64,000 nucleotides of DNA. Source: Thiorhodovibrio frisius. GTDB lineage: Bacteria; Pseudomonadota; Gammaproteobacteria; Chromatiales; Chromatiaceae. Numbering within the stretch: the first letter of the stretch is position 1; the number at the start of each line of letters is the position of its first letter. Below the pieces are notes generated by a model that had not been told where the DNA came from, searched no databases, and was given only the letters and a program-made list of their open reading frames with translations. A program made the translations under genes and the position numbers. Location of the stretch: the NCBI RefSeq assembly GCF_033954835.1, contig NZ_CP121471.1, positions 5,202,501 through 5,266,500 on the forward strand, written 5' to 3'. Of the stretch, positions 1 through 8,876 are shown in pieces.

Positions 1-1
1 T

Positions 2-223
2 GCCGATGTGGTGGTGATCGCGAACATGCACAGCGTTTTTCGCCGCGATTGGCCCGAATTGGTCGTGGGGTTGCGGCCGGGTGTGCTGATCGCGGATGTT
101 TGGAACATGACCGGGCGGAAGCGAATGTTTTACCGCCATGAGCCAGATCGGGAGATTGAGGGTGCGGCGGGTTCGGAGCCTAACTGCGAGCCGAACGGAC
201 ATCAGGACAGGGAGGACGCATGA
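2..223 (+). CDS. C-terminal fragment of a nucleotide-sugar 6-dehydrogenase
   Basis: The frame is already open at the left edge of the window, so only the last 73 codons are present. The residues ADVVVIANMHSVFR followed by a short helix and VLIADVWNMTGR look like the C-terminal UDP-binding domain of the UDP-glucose/UDP-N-acetylmannosamine dehydrogenase family, in which a VVIAT.H..F strand and a D.RN motif are usual. Such enzymes oxidise C6 of a nucleotide sugar for capsule or LPS precursors. Its stop overlaps the ATG of the epimerase gene by 4 bases (ATGA), which fits translational coupling in a sugar-nucleotide operon. The catalytic part lies outside the window, so the substrate cannot be judged. 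Confidence 0.55.
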   Translation, partial: ADVVVIANMHSVFRRDWPELVVGLRPGVLIADVWNMTGRKRMFYRHEPDREIEGAAGSEPNCEPNGHQDREDA

Positions 224-1218
224 GCAAGCGGGTGTTGGTGTTGGGGGGTGCTGGCTTTATTGGCTCTTATCTGGTACGGGAGTTGCTGGGGCATGGGTAT
301 ACGCTCACCATCGTCGATAATTTTTCCAAGTATGGGTATTTGGAGCATGATTTTTTCAAGCATCCGGTTGTGAGGCTTGAAATCAAGGATGTGAGGGCTC
401 TTTATCCGGTGGATTTCAAGGGCTATGACATCGTGCTCTGTCTGGCGGCTTTGATTGGCGGGATTCAGTATTTTCATCGCATTCCTTATCGCATCGCGCG
501 GGACAATAACGAAATCCTGACCCACGCGATTGATTGCACCTTGGCGGCCTGTCCGGAGGCGTTGTTTGTTTATTTCTCCTCCTCCATGGTGTATGAGCGG
601 GTGCAGGAGCCGGTGACCGAGGCGGGCGCGCGCAATCAGTTGGTGCCTTTTACCAATTACGGCATGCAGAAGCTGTATGGCGAGTATCTGGTGACTGGGG
701 CGGCTCGGGAGTTGGGTCTGCGAGATTTGGTTATTCGGCCATTCAACGCGGTTGGCAGCGGTGAGTTGCCGATGCTTGATCGCCAAGGGCAGGTGGCTTT
801 TGGCATGGCGCATGTGATTCCGGACTTTGTCTATAAGGCGCTGATCGGACAGGATCCGTTTGAAATCCTCGGCGATGGCGAGCAGGTGCGTACCTTTACC
901 CATGCCCGGGACATTGCCGAGGCCACGGTGCTTGCGTTGGAAAAGGCCACGGCGGGAGAAAATTTTAATTTCTGCGGCGCGGAGCCGTTCAAGATACGCG
1001 ACTTGGCGGTGCGCATTTGGCAGAAAGTCAACCCCGATAAGGCGATGCCGAGGTTCCGACATCTGGAAGCGCCGGCGGCGGATGTGCGCTTTCGGGTTGG
1101 CTATTCGCATAAAGCACGAGAGCAGCTTGGCTGGCAGCCGCGCTTTGGTGTCGAGGCCATTTTGGATGACTGCATTGAGTATGTTCGGCTGCATCGGGAT
1201 CAGTTGCTCATCAAATGA
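220..1218 (+). CDS. NAD-dependent epimerase/dehydratase (extended SDR)
   Basis: 332 residues, the usual length for an extended short-chain dehydrogenase acting on nucleotide sugars. The N-terminal NAD-binding motif GGAGFIG is at residues 9-15, the catalytic serine region SSS at 120-122, and the YxxxK pair at Tyr147 and Lys151. These are the features of UDP-glucose 4-epimerase and dTDP-glucose 4,6-dehydratase relatives. The start has a good ribosome-binding site (AGGGAGG) 4-5 bases upstream and overlaps the previous stop. It lies between a nucleotide-sugar dehydrogenase and a radical SAM/glycosyltransferase pair, so a role in making an activated sugar for surface polysaccharide is likely. The exact substrate is not readable from sequence. 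Confidence 0.85.
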   Translation: MSKRVLVLGGAGFIGSYLVRELLGHGYTLTIVDNFSKYGYLEHDFFKHPVVRLEIKDVRALYPVDFKGYDIVLCLAALIGGIQYFHRIPYRIARDNNEILTHAIDCTLAACPEALFVYFSSSMVYERVQEPVTEAGARNQLVPFTNYGMQKLYGEYLVTGAARELGLRDLVIRPFNAVGSGELPMLDRQGQVAFGMAHVIPDFVYKALIGQDPFEILGDGEQVRTFTHARDIAEATVLALEKATAGENFNFCGAEPFKIRDLAVRIWQKVNPDKAMPRFRHLEAPAADVRFRVGYSHKAREQLGWQPRFGVEAILDDCIEYVRLHRDQLLIK

Positions 1219-3053
1219 AGGTTCTCTTCTGCAACCCGCCATGGCATCGGCAGCCGGAGAAGGGCGAGCCGGGCTTTCGTGGCATTCGCGCCGGCTCGCG
1301 CTGGCCGCATACCACGCCCTACCATGGCGGCGATCTGGTCGGGAACTATCTGCCTTTTCCGTTTTTTCTCGCCACGGCTTGCGCGCTGGCGGCGCGCGAA
1401 GGCTTTGACGCGCGGGCGCGTGATTCGGTCGCTCTGGGGGAGTCCTATGCAGCCTTTTTTGCTGCGGTGGAGGACATTGCGCCGGATGTGCTGGTGCTGG
1501 AAACCGCGACGCCGAGCATTGAGAATGACTTGACCATCGCCCGCCAATTGGCGCGACCCGGCCGGTACCTGGTGTTAACCGGCGTGCATGGCGAGTTGGA
1601 ACAGCCGGGGTTTCTGCGCCGCGAACAAGCGATTGATTTCATTCTGATCGGCGAGTATGAACGCAGCTGTGTCAACCTGCTGCACGCAATCAGGGACGGC
1701 CAGCCTCAAGCCGCGCGCGGTCGTTTCAATCACATTGGTCATCTGCTCTATCGCGACTGCGGCGAGGATGGGCAGGAACGCATCGTCAAGACGCCGGATG
1801 TCGCGTTGCCGCCGCTGGATGAGTTGCCCTGGCCGGAGCGGGACAGGCTGCCGGCCGAGCATTATTTCGACCAGGCCGGTGGACTGGAGCGGCCGCAGTT
1901 GCAAATCCTGACCTCGCGCGGCTGTCCCTATGGCTGCATTTTCTGCGTGTGGCCGCAGATGGTCTACAAGGGGCACTCCTACCGCCGCCGTGATCCGAAA
2001 GACGTGGTCGATGAGATTGAGGCCAATCTGGCCAAGGTCGCGTATCGCAGCTTCTATGTCGATGACGACACCTTCAATATTGATCGCCGCCATGTGCTGG
2101 CCTTCGCGCGGGAGTTGCAGGCACGCGGCATCACCGATCTGCCCTGGGGCGCCATGTGCCGCGCCGACCACATGGATGAAGAGGTGCTGACGGAACTGAA
2201 GACGGCCGGGCTGCACACGGTCAAATATGGGGTGGAGTCGGCTGATCAGGCGGTGCTGGATGCCATCGACAAACGCATCCGCATTGAGCAGGTGATCGAG
2301 CAGGTCGAGCTGACCAAGGCGCTGGGTATTCGGGTGCATCTGACCTTCACCTTCGGCCACCCGAGCGACACCGCTGAGAGCATCGAAAAGACCATCGCGC
2401 TCGCGACGCGCCTGCCGGCGGACAGCGTGCAGTTCTCCATCGCCACGCCCTTTCCCGGCACCAAGATGTACGACCACTTTGTGGCGAAGGGTTGGCTCAA
2501 GCCGGGCGACTGGGAACGCTTTGATGGCGCCGGCAAAGCGGTGGCGCGCACCGATAGCCTGACGCAAGACCAGCTCGAAGCCTATGTGCGACGCGGCTAC
2601 CGCGACCGGCTGGTCGCGCGGGCGCGCGAGCGGATTTTAGAGTCGGACGCATTCCGCGCCGCGCTGCGGGAGCGGATGACGCAGGCATTTCCCGCCGGAT
2701 CAGCGGTTCTGGTGCTCCAAAGCGCCCCGGCGGAACTGACCCGCGCGCTGGCTCAGGTGGTGACCGAGACGGGCTACCGGGTGCATCTGCTCGCGCACCG
2801 GCGCTTTGCCGATGAACTAGATGGGGCCGCCAGCGCGCAGCTGCATCTGTTCGACAACACCGGCGATTTCCGGCTGGAGCCGCTGCGCGAGCTGGCGCAG
2901 GGGGTGCGCGACGCGCATCGCCCGGTGGGGGCGCTGATCCCGTTCAACAACGCTCTGGGCACCGGCTATGAGCATGTGATCGAAGTCGCCCGCGCTGCGG
3001 TGGGAGATTGGATCATCGGGGTCACCATGGACGGGACGATGCGACCCTTATGA
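1215..3053 (+). CDS. B12-binding-type radical SAM protein
   Basis: 612 residues. Residues 1-190 resemble the cobalamin-binding N-terminal fold of class B radical SAM enzymes. The radical SAM core follows, with the [4Fe-4S] ligands Cys237, Cys241 and Cys244 in GCPYGCIFC and the strand TVKYGVESAD further on. The last 150 residues form an extra domain with no obvious match. Its ATG overlaps the epimerase stop by 4 bases, and the glycosyltransferase starts 15 bases downstream. The context suggests radical modification (for example methylation) of a sugar or lipid during surface-polysaccharide synthesis, but this is inference. A broken paralogue of this gene lies at 11.0-12.0 kb. Confidence 0.85.
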   Translation: MKVLFCNPPWHRQPEKGEPGFRGIRAGSRWPHTTPYHGGDLVGNYLPFPFFLATACALAAREGFDARARDSVALGESYAAFFAAVEDIAPDVLVLETATPSIENDLTIARQLARPGRYLVLTGVHGELEQPGFLRREQAIDFILIGEYERSCVNLLHAIRDGQPQAARGRFNHIGHLLYRDCGEDGQERIVKTPDVALPPLDELPWPERDRLPAEHYFDQAGGLERPQLQILTSRGCPYGCIFCVWPQMVYKGHSYRRRDPKDVVDEIEANLAKVAYRSFYVDDDTFNIDRRHVLAFARELQARGITDLPWGAMCRADHMDEEVLTELKTAGLHTVKYGVESADQAVLDAIDKRIRIEQVIEQVELTKALGIRVHLTFTFGHPSDTAESIEKTIALATRLPADSVQFSIATPFPGTKMYDHFVAKGWLKPGDWERFDGAGKAVARTDSLTQDQLEAYVRRGYRDRLVARARERILESDAFRAALRERMTQAFPAGSAVLVLQSAPAELTRALAQVVTETGYRVHLLAHRRFADELDGAASAQLHLFDNTGDFRLEPLRELAQGVRDAHRPVGALIPFNNALGTGYEHVIEVARAAVGDWIIGVTMDGTMRPL

Positions 3054-3068
3054 GCGTCGACCGAGATC

Positions 3069-5138
3069 ATGTCGTCACTGATGCCCGCACCTGAGGTGCG
3101 CGCGAACGGCCGCATCTTGATGGTCGGCGCGCTGTCGATCCGCTTTGTGCGGGATAACTGGGTGACACCGCTGCGACAGTCCTATGACACCGCCTTTGTG
3201 GATGTCGCGCCGCTGCGCAGCGCCTATTGCCGCGAGTTGACGGAACAATATCTCTACCGGCTGATTCAGCAAGGCGGCTTCGCGCGGCTGTTCTTTTATT
3301 CCGAGGCGGTGCAGGCCGAGTTTAGCGATACCTTTTTCGAGCGGGCACGCGGGGCCGGTCTGGAGGTGATCGTGTTTCACGCCGATGACGACCCCGAGGT
3401 CTGGTTTCGGCAAAACGCCGCCTACGATCATCGCTATGATCGCATCTACTCGCCCTCGCGTGCCGGGGTGGAGCGGCGTCATGCGCTAGCCCGCGCCGGG
3501 GACTGCCGAGTACAGGTCACGTATCTGCCATGGGGTTACAACCCGGCGCTGTTTCATCCTGGCTCAGGTGCCGCCGCTCCGGCGGGCAAGCGCTATGACG
3601 TGGTGTTTGCCGGCGCCAACATGAGCCAGCGCAATAACCCGGAGCACTATGTGCGCGAGGGCTGGGATCGCCAGCAGACGCTTGTTGAGCTTGATGCCAT
3701 TTGTCAGCGGCACGGGATTGACTTTGCGCTCTTTGGCCATGGTTGGGATCACCACCCGACCCTGCACCGCCGGCATCGCGGATTTCCCGAGCAGGATGAA
3801 TTGGTCAGCATTTATCATCGGGCGCGAATCGTGGTCAATACCGGTTTCAGTGCCGATGGGGAAGGGCGCCCGCAGACCAAGCTGCGGCATTTCGAGGTGG
3901 CTGGCTGTGGCACGTTTCAGCTGGTGAACGACAATCCGGAATTGCGCGCGCTCTTCGAGCCCGACCGGGAGATGGTCTTCTACCGCGATATGGCAGAGCT
4001 GGAGGCCAAGCTGCTGTATTACCTGGAGCACGATGAGGAACGCGAAGCCATCGCCGCTGCCGCCGAGCGGCGCGCGCGGCGGGAGCATACCCAGACGCAG
4101 CGAGTGGCGGCAATTTTCGGTCCGCCGCCGCAACCATTTGCCCAGCCAGAGCCATCCACAGAGCCAATACCGTCCGCACAGAAAAGACCATTCACACAGC
4201 CAATAACATCGGCCCAGCCAAGACTCTCTATCAAGTCAAGACCAGCCGCCCATCCGATCGTCGAGCAGCTCCCCGTGCCGGCCACCGAGACGGAACTGGA
4301 ACGGCTGGAAGGCCAGATCGCGGCCGGTGATTTCGCCCACGCGACCGCCCTTTTGTTTCTCGATCCGGCACTCGAATTGCTCACCCGTGAGCTGACAGTG
4401 CTGAACCCCGGCTGGGATCAGGCCCCCGTCGATGCCTGGGGCGTGCGCACCTTCGTCCAACTCGCGCGTTTGCACGGCAATCGCCTGCATCGTCGCAAGC
4501 AGGACATCCGCGGCCTGGTGCTGCACGAACGGGTGGATAAGACCCGCTGCCAACCACGGCTGCTCGATCTCCTGCGCGCTAACCTGAGCTGTCTGGAGGA
4601 TGCCGAATTTCTCTATCCGCTATGCAACCTGTTGGTCCGGCCCCATCAGGCCGCCGCCGCGCTGCGCGCCTATCGCAGCAGTGATTTGGATGCGCTGCGC
4701 GCGCTGGACCCGCTGCCAACTGGCCGCTTGGTGAACGATGTCATCCTGACCACCAGTGCTGACGCCTCTTTTCTGACCGAAGCCGCCTATCTTCAGCCCC
4801 TGCGCGCGTTGCTGGCCCTGCTCGCGCGCACCGGCGAGACCTTGCTGATTTATGGCGCCCAGGGCGAGATGGTGGATCAGATCACCCCATTGTTGGCCGA
4901 GGCAACGGCTGTCCGGCTGCTTGGCTTCGCCGACCGCCGCCTGGCCGGCAAGACCCTGCGCCACTGGCCCATTGTCGGCCCGGAGGCCATCGAGCACCAG
5001 CAACCCGGCATCATCCTGATTGCCGCCGAAACCTCGGGCCCGGCCATCTGTCGGGATCTTTCCGCGCACCAAGGCCGCGCAACGCTCGTTCCCCTGTATG
5101 ACCTGGCCGCGCCGGTGTGGAGCGTGCTGCTGCCCTGA
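3069..5138 (+). CDS. CgeB-like glycosyltransferase with C-terminal Rossmann-like domain
   Basis: 689 residues. The first ~340 residues look like a GT-B glycosyltransferase of the CgeB/DUF3880 type: an acceptor half with FHADDDPEVWF and YSPSRAGVERR, then a donor half with YDVVFAGANMSQRNNPEHY, RPQTKLRHFEVAGCG and a stretch near FYRDMAEL typical of group 1-like transferases. Residues ~350-410 are a low-complexity Pro/Ser/Gln linker. Residues ~410-689 form a second module, including LLIYGAQGEMVDQI, which resembles the dinucleotide-like domain found at the ends of sugar-modifying proteins. It probably transfers a sugar during polysaccharide synthesis together with the preceding genes. Partial copies are at 7188-7513 and 12063-13469; this is the only full-length one. 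Confidence 0.75.
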   Translation: MSSLMPAPEVRANGRILMVGALSIRFVRDNWVTPLRQSYDTAFVDVAPLRSAYCRELTEQYLYRLIQQGGFARLFFYSEAVQAEFSDTFFERARGAGLEVIVFHADDDPEVWFRQNAAYDHRYDRIYSPSRAGVERRHALARAGDCRVQVTYLPWGYNPALFHPGSGAAAPAGKRYDVVFAGANMSQRNNPEHYVREGWDRQQTLVELDAICQRHGIDFALFGHGWDHHPTLHRRHRGFPEQDELVSIYHRARIVVNTGFSADGEGRPQTKLRHFEVAGCGTFQLVNDNPELRALFEPDREMVFYRDMAELEAKLLYYLEHDEEREAIAAAAERRARREHTQTQRVAAIFGPPPQPFAQPEPSTEPIPSAQKRPFTQPITSAQPRLSIKSRPAAHPIVEQLPVPATETELERLEGQIAAGDFAHATALLFLDPALELLTRELTVLNPGWDQAPVDAWGVRTFVQLARLHGNRLHRRKQDIRGLVLHERVDKTRCQPRLLDLLRANLSCLEDAEFLYPLCNLLVRPHQAAAALRAYRSSDLDALRALDPLPTGRLVNDVILTTSADASFLTEAAYLQPLRALLALLARTGETLLIYGAQGEMVDQITPLLAEATAVRLLGFADRRLAGKTLRHWPIVGPEAIEHQQPGIILIAAETSGPAICRDLSAHQGRATLVPLYDLAAPVWSVLLP

Positions 5139-5421
5139 GCAGTCCCGTAACGCGATGGTCGAGCGCTTCCGCCCGGGTGGGAACGCTCGCGCCCTTCGTG
5201 GTGACATGGTCGCACCTGACTGCCCGCCGAACCAATGCTGACCGACCGGTACCATGGCTGAGAATCACCCTGCTCGATGCGCGCCTGACGCCAGAGCGCC
5301 TCCAGAGAAAGCGCCGAGTATTGAACAACCCATTGCTGGCAGCAGCCACGGCTCGCGCCAATGCAAGTTAAATCCCACCCCAAGCCGCCAACGGTGGAAG
5401 GGAATCGGCTAGACTAACGGC

Positions 5422-6291
5422 ATGGACAGTGACGCGCCCACCCCGTCAGACAAAGACCCGCTGCGCCAGTGGCATCGGGCCTTCGGCATTGCGCTGATGG
5501 ATGTCTTCGCCGAGGCCCCCTGGGTCGTTGAGCTGGAACTGGAAATGGCCCTAAAAAGCCAATTGCTTGATGTCGCTATCATCGAATCGGCAGGTCAAGA
5601 GACACCTCGCCAGGAACCGCCCGAATTGCCCGATGGCCTGGAGAACCTGCGCGCGCACAACCTGCTGACGTACAAATCCCATCACGAAGCGCTCACCGCC
5701 TGGGTGCTTGACGAACTGACCGGGCACTACGTTAATTACCGCAAGCAGCGGGTTGCAAACGATGGCAAGCGCCATCCGCCCGATGCCTTTGGCCTGTATG
5801 CGGTGGCCGCACGCTACCCCGAGCAGCTCACGCACGCGCATCCGTTGCAACCCACCAACTGGGACGGCGTCTATGACCTGCCCTGGGGCGGTCATGTGGT
5901 GCGGGTCATCGTGCTCAACCGCATTGAACCGCACCCGCGCAACGCCGCATGGGAACTCTTTGCCAGCGAACAAGATCGGATGCGCCAAGGGCTGGCGCAC
6001 TACCGCGCACGCCACACGCATGCGGAAGACGAGGGCTACTGGGAGCTGCTCGAACACCTGTATCGACTCTACCGACGCGAGGAGCCTGACATGGCCTACA
6101 CGATGAAACAATTTCTGCGCGAGACCCACGAGATGGTCATCGACGAGGCCATCCGCAGCGATCCCGAAGCGATTCTCAAGCGGTTTGACCCCGAGGACCG
6201 GCTCCGGGGGCTTGATCCCGAGGATCGGCTCCGGGGGCTTGAACCAGCCACCATCGAAGCCTGGCTGGCTAAACTGCGGCGTGATCATTGA
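5422..6291 (+). CDS. Rpn-like (PD-(D/E)XK-type) protein with DPEDRLRGL repeats, copy A
   Basis: 289 residues. The order of conserved segments (an acidic LLDVAII strand, LLTYKSHHEAL about 40 residues later, then a helical C-terminal half and a short leucine-rich repeat tail) resembles the large family of Rpn/DUF4351-type proteins related to recombination-promoting nucleases, which are abundant in Chromatiaceae and cyanobacteria. The assignment is by overall pattern and is not secure. The tail carries two 9-residue units (FDPEDRLRG, LDPEDRLRG) before the end EPATIEAWLAKLRR. No strong ribosome-binding site was seen. The second copy is at 7699-8649. Confidence 0.6.
   Translation: MDSDAPTPSDKDPLRQWHRAFGIALMDVFAEAPWVVELELEMALKSQLLDVAIIESAGQETPRQEPPELPDGLENLRAHNLLTYKSHHEALTAWVLDELTGHYVNYRKQRVANDGKRHPPDAFGLYAVAARYPEQLTHAHPLQPTNWDGVYDLPWGGHVVRVIVLNRIEPHPRNAAWELFASEQDRMRQGLAHYRARHTHAEDEGYWELLEHLYRLYRREEPDMAYTMKQFLRETHEMVIDEAIRSDPEAILKRFDPEDRLRGLDPEDRLRGLEPATIEAWLAKLRRDH
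6184..6237. repeat. 27-bp tandem repeat, two units
   Basis: Two consecutive 27-base units encode DPEDRLRG plus the preceding F or L at the 3' end of the first Rpn-like gene. The same array has five units in the second copy of the gene. Confidence 0.95.
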
Positions 6292-6437
6292 GAATAATAA
6301 AATCAAAGGACCCAGATCCGAATGGCACTCATTTAAGCGCAAAAACCGAACCCGTCCCTGAGGTATCCTCACATAATCAGCCTCGCAGGGCGGCTAGGCG
6401 AGCAGCGTGTCATGGTCGTTCGCGACCCATTCATCCA

Positions 6438-6740
6438 TCATTGTGGTGGGGCGTGGATTTGAGAACTAAGCAGCTGAATCGGTGGGCGATTTTGCTTCTG
6501 CTTGGCTCGCCAAAGATCATAAGCGGATTGCATGCGCAGCCACATCGCCGCATCAATTCCAAGCCAATCTTGAAGGCGTAGAGCCATGTCGGCACTGATG
6601 CTGGCATGGCCATTCAGAATTCTTGATAAAGCGGCGCGTGTTACTCCGAGTTGTTTCGCTCCCTCTGTGATGGTGACCGCTTCGGGCCAGCCATCCTTGA
6701 GTATTTCGCCGGGGTGGGCAGGGTTATGCATAGAATGCAT
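6438..6740 (-). CDS. higA: HigA-family antitoxin (XRE-type)
   Basis: 100 residues. It begins [14 protein letters not shown], the hallmark start of HigA/VapI addiction-module antitoxins, followed by a helix-turn-helix ([21 protein letters not shown]) and the conserved [12 protein letters not shown] segment. A start at 6740 has a GAGGA sequence about 10 bases upstream; a TTG at 6761 would overlap the toxin stop but is less attractive. HigA neutralises HigB and represses the operon. The toxin gene lies directly upstream, the usual higBA order. The pair sits between the two duplicated Rpn blocks, suggesting it entered or was retained during rearrangement. Confidence 0.88.
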   Translation of the reverse strand: MHSMHNPAHPGEILKDGWPEAVTITEGAKQLGVTRAALSRILNGHASISADMALRLQDWLGIDAAMWLRMQSAYDLWRAKQKQNRPPIQLLSSQIHAPPQ

Positions 6741-6757
6741 GACTCGTCGTTCCTCAG

Positions 6758-7036
6758 TCAATGGTAGTCCAGATAATCAACGAGTTCTGGTTCTTCGCCA
6801 ACAAATCGAAAGATTACGCGCCAATTGCCGTTGACGGATACAGACCAGAAGCCAGAAAACTCGCCTGACAAATGGTGCAAGCGCCAAGCAGGAAAACCCA
6901 TGTCTTCTGGACAGGTTGCCGCGTCTAGGGCAGATAACTGAGCGCTCAGGCGTTTGGCGTGGTGCGGTTGAATGCCAGCCTTGCTGCCTGTTCGGTAGAA
7001 GGTTTCAAGCCCTTTGTGGCGAAAACTTCGGATCAT
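6758..7036 (-). CDS. higB: HigB-family (RelE-fold) toxin
   Basis: 92 residues from the ATG at 7036 ([14 protein letters not shown]), the normal start of HigB/plasmid maintenance killer toxins. The frame remains open upstream to 7111 but that extension is not family-like. Conserved segments are the [11 protein letters not shown]-type helix, [33 protein letters not shown] and the acidic end. These ribosome-dependent mRNA endonucleases cut translated mRNA. The length is complete and no key part is missing. The gene is followed by higA with almost no gap, and an AT-rich stretch near 7040-7070 (TATA-like) may hold the promoter. Confidence 0.88.
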   Translation of the reverse strand: MIRSFRHKGLETFYRTGSKAGIQPHHAKRLSAQLSALDAATCPEDMGFPAWRLHHLSGEFSGFWSVSVNGNWRVIFRFVGEEPELVDYLDYH

Positions 7037-7187
7037 GGCGTCATGGTATAGCGTGACTATACGGTATGCAACTTGGGGTGAGACATTTGCGCTGTCGCGA
7101 ATTTTGGACAATTAAGGACGGGGACCGAGCATGATCGCAGCCTGGCCGGATTTCACTAGCAGGCCATGGCGATCATCACCGCAATGG

Positions 7188-7513
7188 GGTTGGGATCACC
7201 ACCCGACTCTGCACCGTCGGCATCGCGGCTTTCCCGAGCAGGATGAATTGGTAAGCATTTATCACCAGGCGCGAATCGTGGTCAACACCTCATTCAGCGC
7301 CGATGGGGAAGGGCGCCCGCAGACCAAGCTCCGACATTTCGAGGTGGCCGGCTGCGGTGCGTTTCAGCTGGTGAACGACAATCCGGAATTGCGCGAGCTG
7401 TTCGAGCCCGACCGGGAAATGGTCTTCTACCGCGATATGGCGGAACTGGAGGCCAAACTGCGGTATTACCTGGAGCACGATGAGGAGCGGGAAGCCATCG
7501 CCGCCGCCGAGCG
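7188..7513 (+). pseudogene. Glycosyltransferase fragment, copy B
   Basis: This stretch matches the donor half of the intact glycosyltransferase (about 3741-4070) from WDHHPTLHRRH to the IAAAER region. It has neither the start nor the end of the gene. At its right edge it joins directly to the 5237-type block at GAGCGGC/TGACCGACC, so about 1.17 kb present in the parental arrangement is missing. It cannot encode a working transferase. Confidence 0.88.
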
Positions 7514-7698
7514 GCTGACCGACCGGCACCATGGCTAAGAATCACTCTGCTCGATGCGCGCCTGATGCTAGAGCGCCTCCAGAGAAAGCGCCGAGTATTG
7601 AACAACCCATTGCTGGCAGCAGCCACGGCTCGCGCCAATGCTAGTTAAATCCCACCCCAAGCCGCCAACGGCGGAAGGGAATCGGCTAGACTAACGGC

Positions 7699-8649
7699 AT
7701 GGACAGTGACATGCCTACCCCGTCAGACAAAGACCCGCTGCGCCAGTGGCATCGGGCCTTCGGCATTGCGCTGATGGATGTCTTCGCCGAGGCCCCCTGG
7801 GTCGTTGAGCTGGAACTGGAAATGGCCCTAAAAAGCCAATTGCTTGATGTTGCGATCATCGAATCGGCGAGCCAGGAGACGCCCCGCCAGGAACCGCCCG
7901 AATTGCCCGATGGCCTGGAGAACCTGCGCGCGCACAACCTGCTGACGTATAAATCCCATCACGAAGCGCTCACCGCCTGGGTGCTTGACGAACTGACCGG
8001 GCACTATGTCAACTACCGCAAGCAGCGGCTTGATGACGAGGGCAAGCGTTACCCGACCGATGCCTTTGGCCTGTATGCGGTGGCCGCACGCTACCCCGAG
8101 CAGCTCACGCACGCGCATCCGTTGCAACCCACCAACTGGGGCGGCGTCTATGACCTGCCCTGGGGCGGTCATGTGGTGCGGGTCATCGTGCTCAACCGCA
8201 TTGAACCGCACCCGCGCAACGCCGCATGGGAACTCTTTGCCAGCGAACAAGATCGGATGCGCCAAGGGCTGGCGCACTACCGCGCACGCCACACGCATGC
8301 GGAAGACGAGGGCTACTGGGAGCTGCTCGAACACCTGTATCGACTCTACCGACGCGAGGAGCCTGACATGGCCTACACGATGAAACAATTTCTGCGCGAG
8401 ACCCACGAGATGGTCATCGACGAGGCCATCCGCAGCGATCCCGAAGCGATTCTCAAGCGGTTTGACCCCGAGGATCGGCTCCGGGGGCTTGATCCCGAGG
8501 ACCGGCTCCGGGGGCTTGATCCCGAGGATCGGCTCCGGGGGCTTGATCCCGAGGACCGGCTCCGGGGGCTTGATCCCGAGGACCGGCTCCGGGGACTTGA
8601 ACCAGCCACCATCGAAGCCTGGCTGGCTAAACTGCGGCGTGATCATTGA
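7699..8649 (+). CDS. Rpn-like (PD-(D/E)XK-type) protein with DPEDRLRGL repeats, copy B
   Basis: 316 residues, nearly identical to the product of 5422-6291. The differences are a handful of substitutions (for example LDDEGKRYPTD in place of VANDGKRHPPD) and three additional 9-residue DPEDRLRG units in the tail, giving five in all. The reading frame is intact despite the duplication, so both copies may be expressed. The function is uncertain: the layout resembles Rpn/DUF4351-type putative nucleases, but the catalytic residues cannot be assigned with confidence. Confidence 0.6.
   Translation: MDSDMPTPSDKDPLRQWHRAFGIALMDVFAEAPWVVELELEMALKSQLLDVAIIESASQETPRQEPPELPDGLENLRAHNLLTYKSHHEALTAWVLDELTGHYVNYRKQRLDDEGKRYPTDAFGLYAVAARYPEQLTHAHPLQPTNWGGVYDLPWGGHVVRVIVLNRIEPHPRNAAWELFASEQDRMRQGLAHYRARHTHAEDEGYWELLEHLYRLYRREEPDMAYTMKQFLRETHEMVIDEAIRSDPEAILKRFDPEDRLRGLDPEDRLRGLDPEDRLRGLDPEDRLRGLDPEDRLRGLEPATIEAWLAKLRRDH
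8461..8595. repeat. 27-bp tandem repeat, five units
   Basis: Five consecutive 27-base units coding for the 9-residue DPEDRLRG-type repeat. Units differ by only one to three bases (GAT/GAC, CTT/TTT, GGG/GGA). The equivalent array in the first copy has two units. Confidence 0.95.
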
Positions 8650-8876
8650 GAATAATAAAATCAAAGGACCCAGATCCGAATGGCACTCAATTTAAGCGCA
8701 AAAACCGAACCCGTCCCCGTTTTCTGCCGTCGCGTTGGTCTGCCGCTGGCGGCGGAGTGCGGCTTGCTGGTGGGGTGTTGATGGTTCGTTGCGAGGGGAG
8801 ATTTATGGCCAGTGGAAGGTCGCTACGATAGTGCTGTTGATACGTTGTTTAAGTTTCTGAATATGCTGGGGCAGCC

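Larger units (their letters stand above)
5237..6358. repeat. Segmental duplication, block A (1122 bp)
   Basis: This block begins at a GCTGACCGACCGG sequence downstream of the glycosyltransferase and ends in CCGAACCCGTCCC. It contains the whole first Rpn-like gene with its flanks. It is repeated at 7514-8717 with only scattered base changes, one inserted A near the 3' end, and three extra 27-bp repeat units inside the gene. The length arithmetic is exact: 1122 + 81 + 1 = 1204. Confidence 0.9.
7514..8717. repeat. Segmental duplication, block B (1204 bp)
   Basis: Second copy of the block at 5237-6358, carrying the second Rpn-like gene with an expanded 27-bp array. Outside the array the only length difference is one extra A in the stretch just before AATTTAAGCGC. 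The few substitutions indicate a recent duplication or continuing gene conversion. Confidence 0.9.

Noticed and set aside
202-1242. Long minus-strand frame opposite the epimerase gene
   Set aside because: It is the reverse complement of a well-supported coding gene and has no family features; similar long shadow frames occur opposite most GC-rich genes here.
6303-6325. TGGCAC in the Rpn flank as a sigma-54 promoter
   Set aside because: The -12 element at the required spacing reads TAAGC rather than TTGC, and no gene follows.
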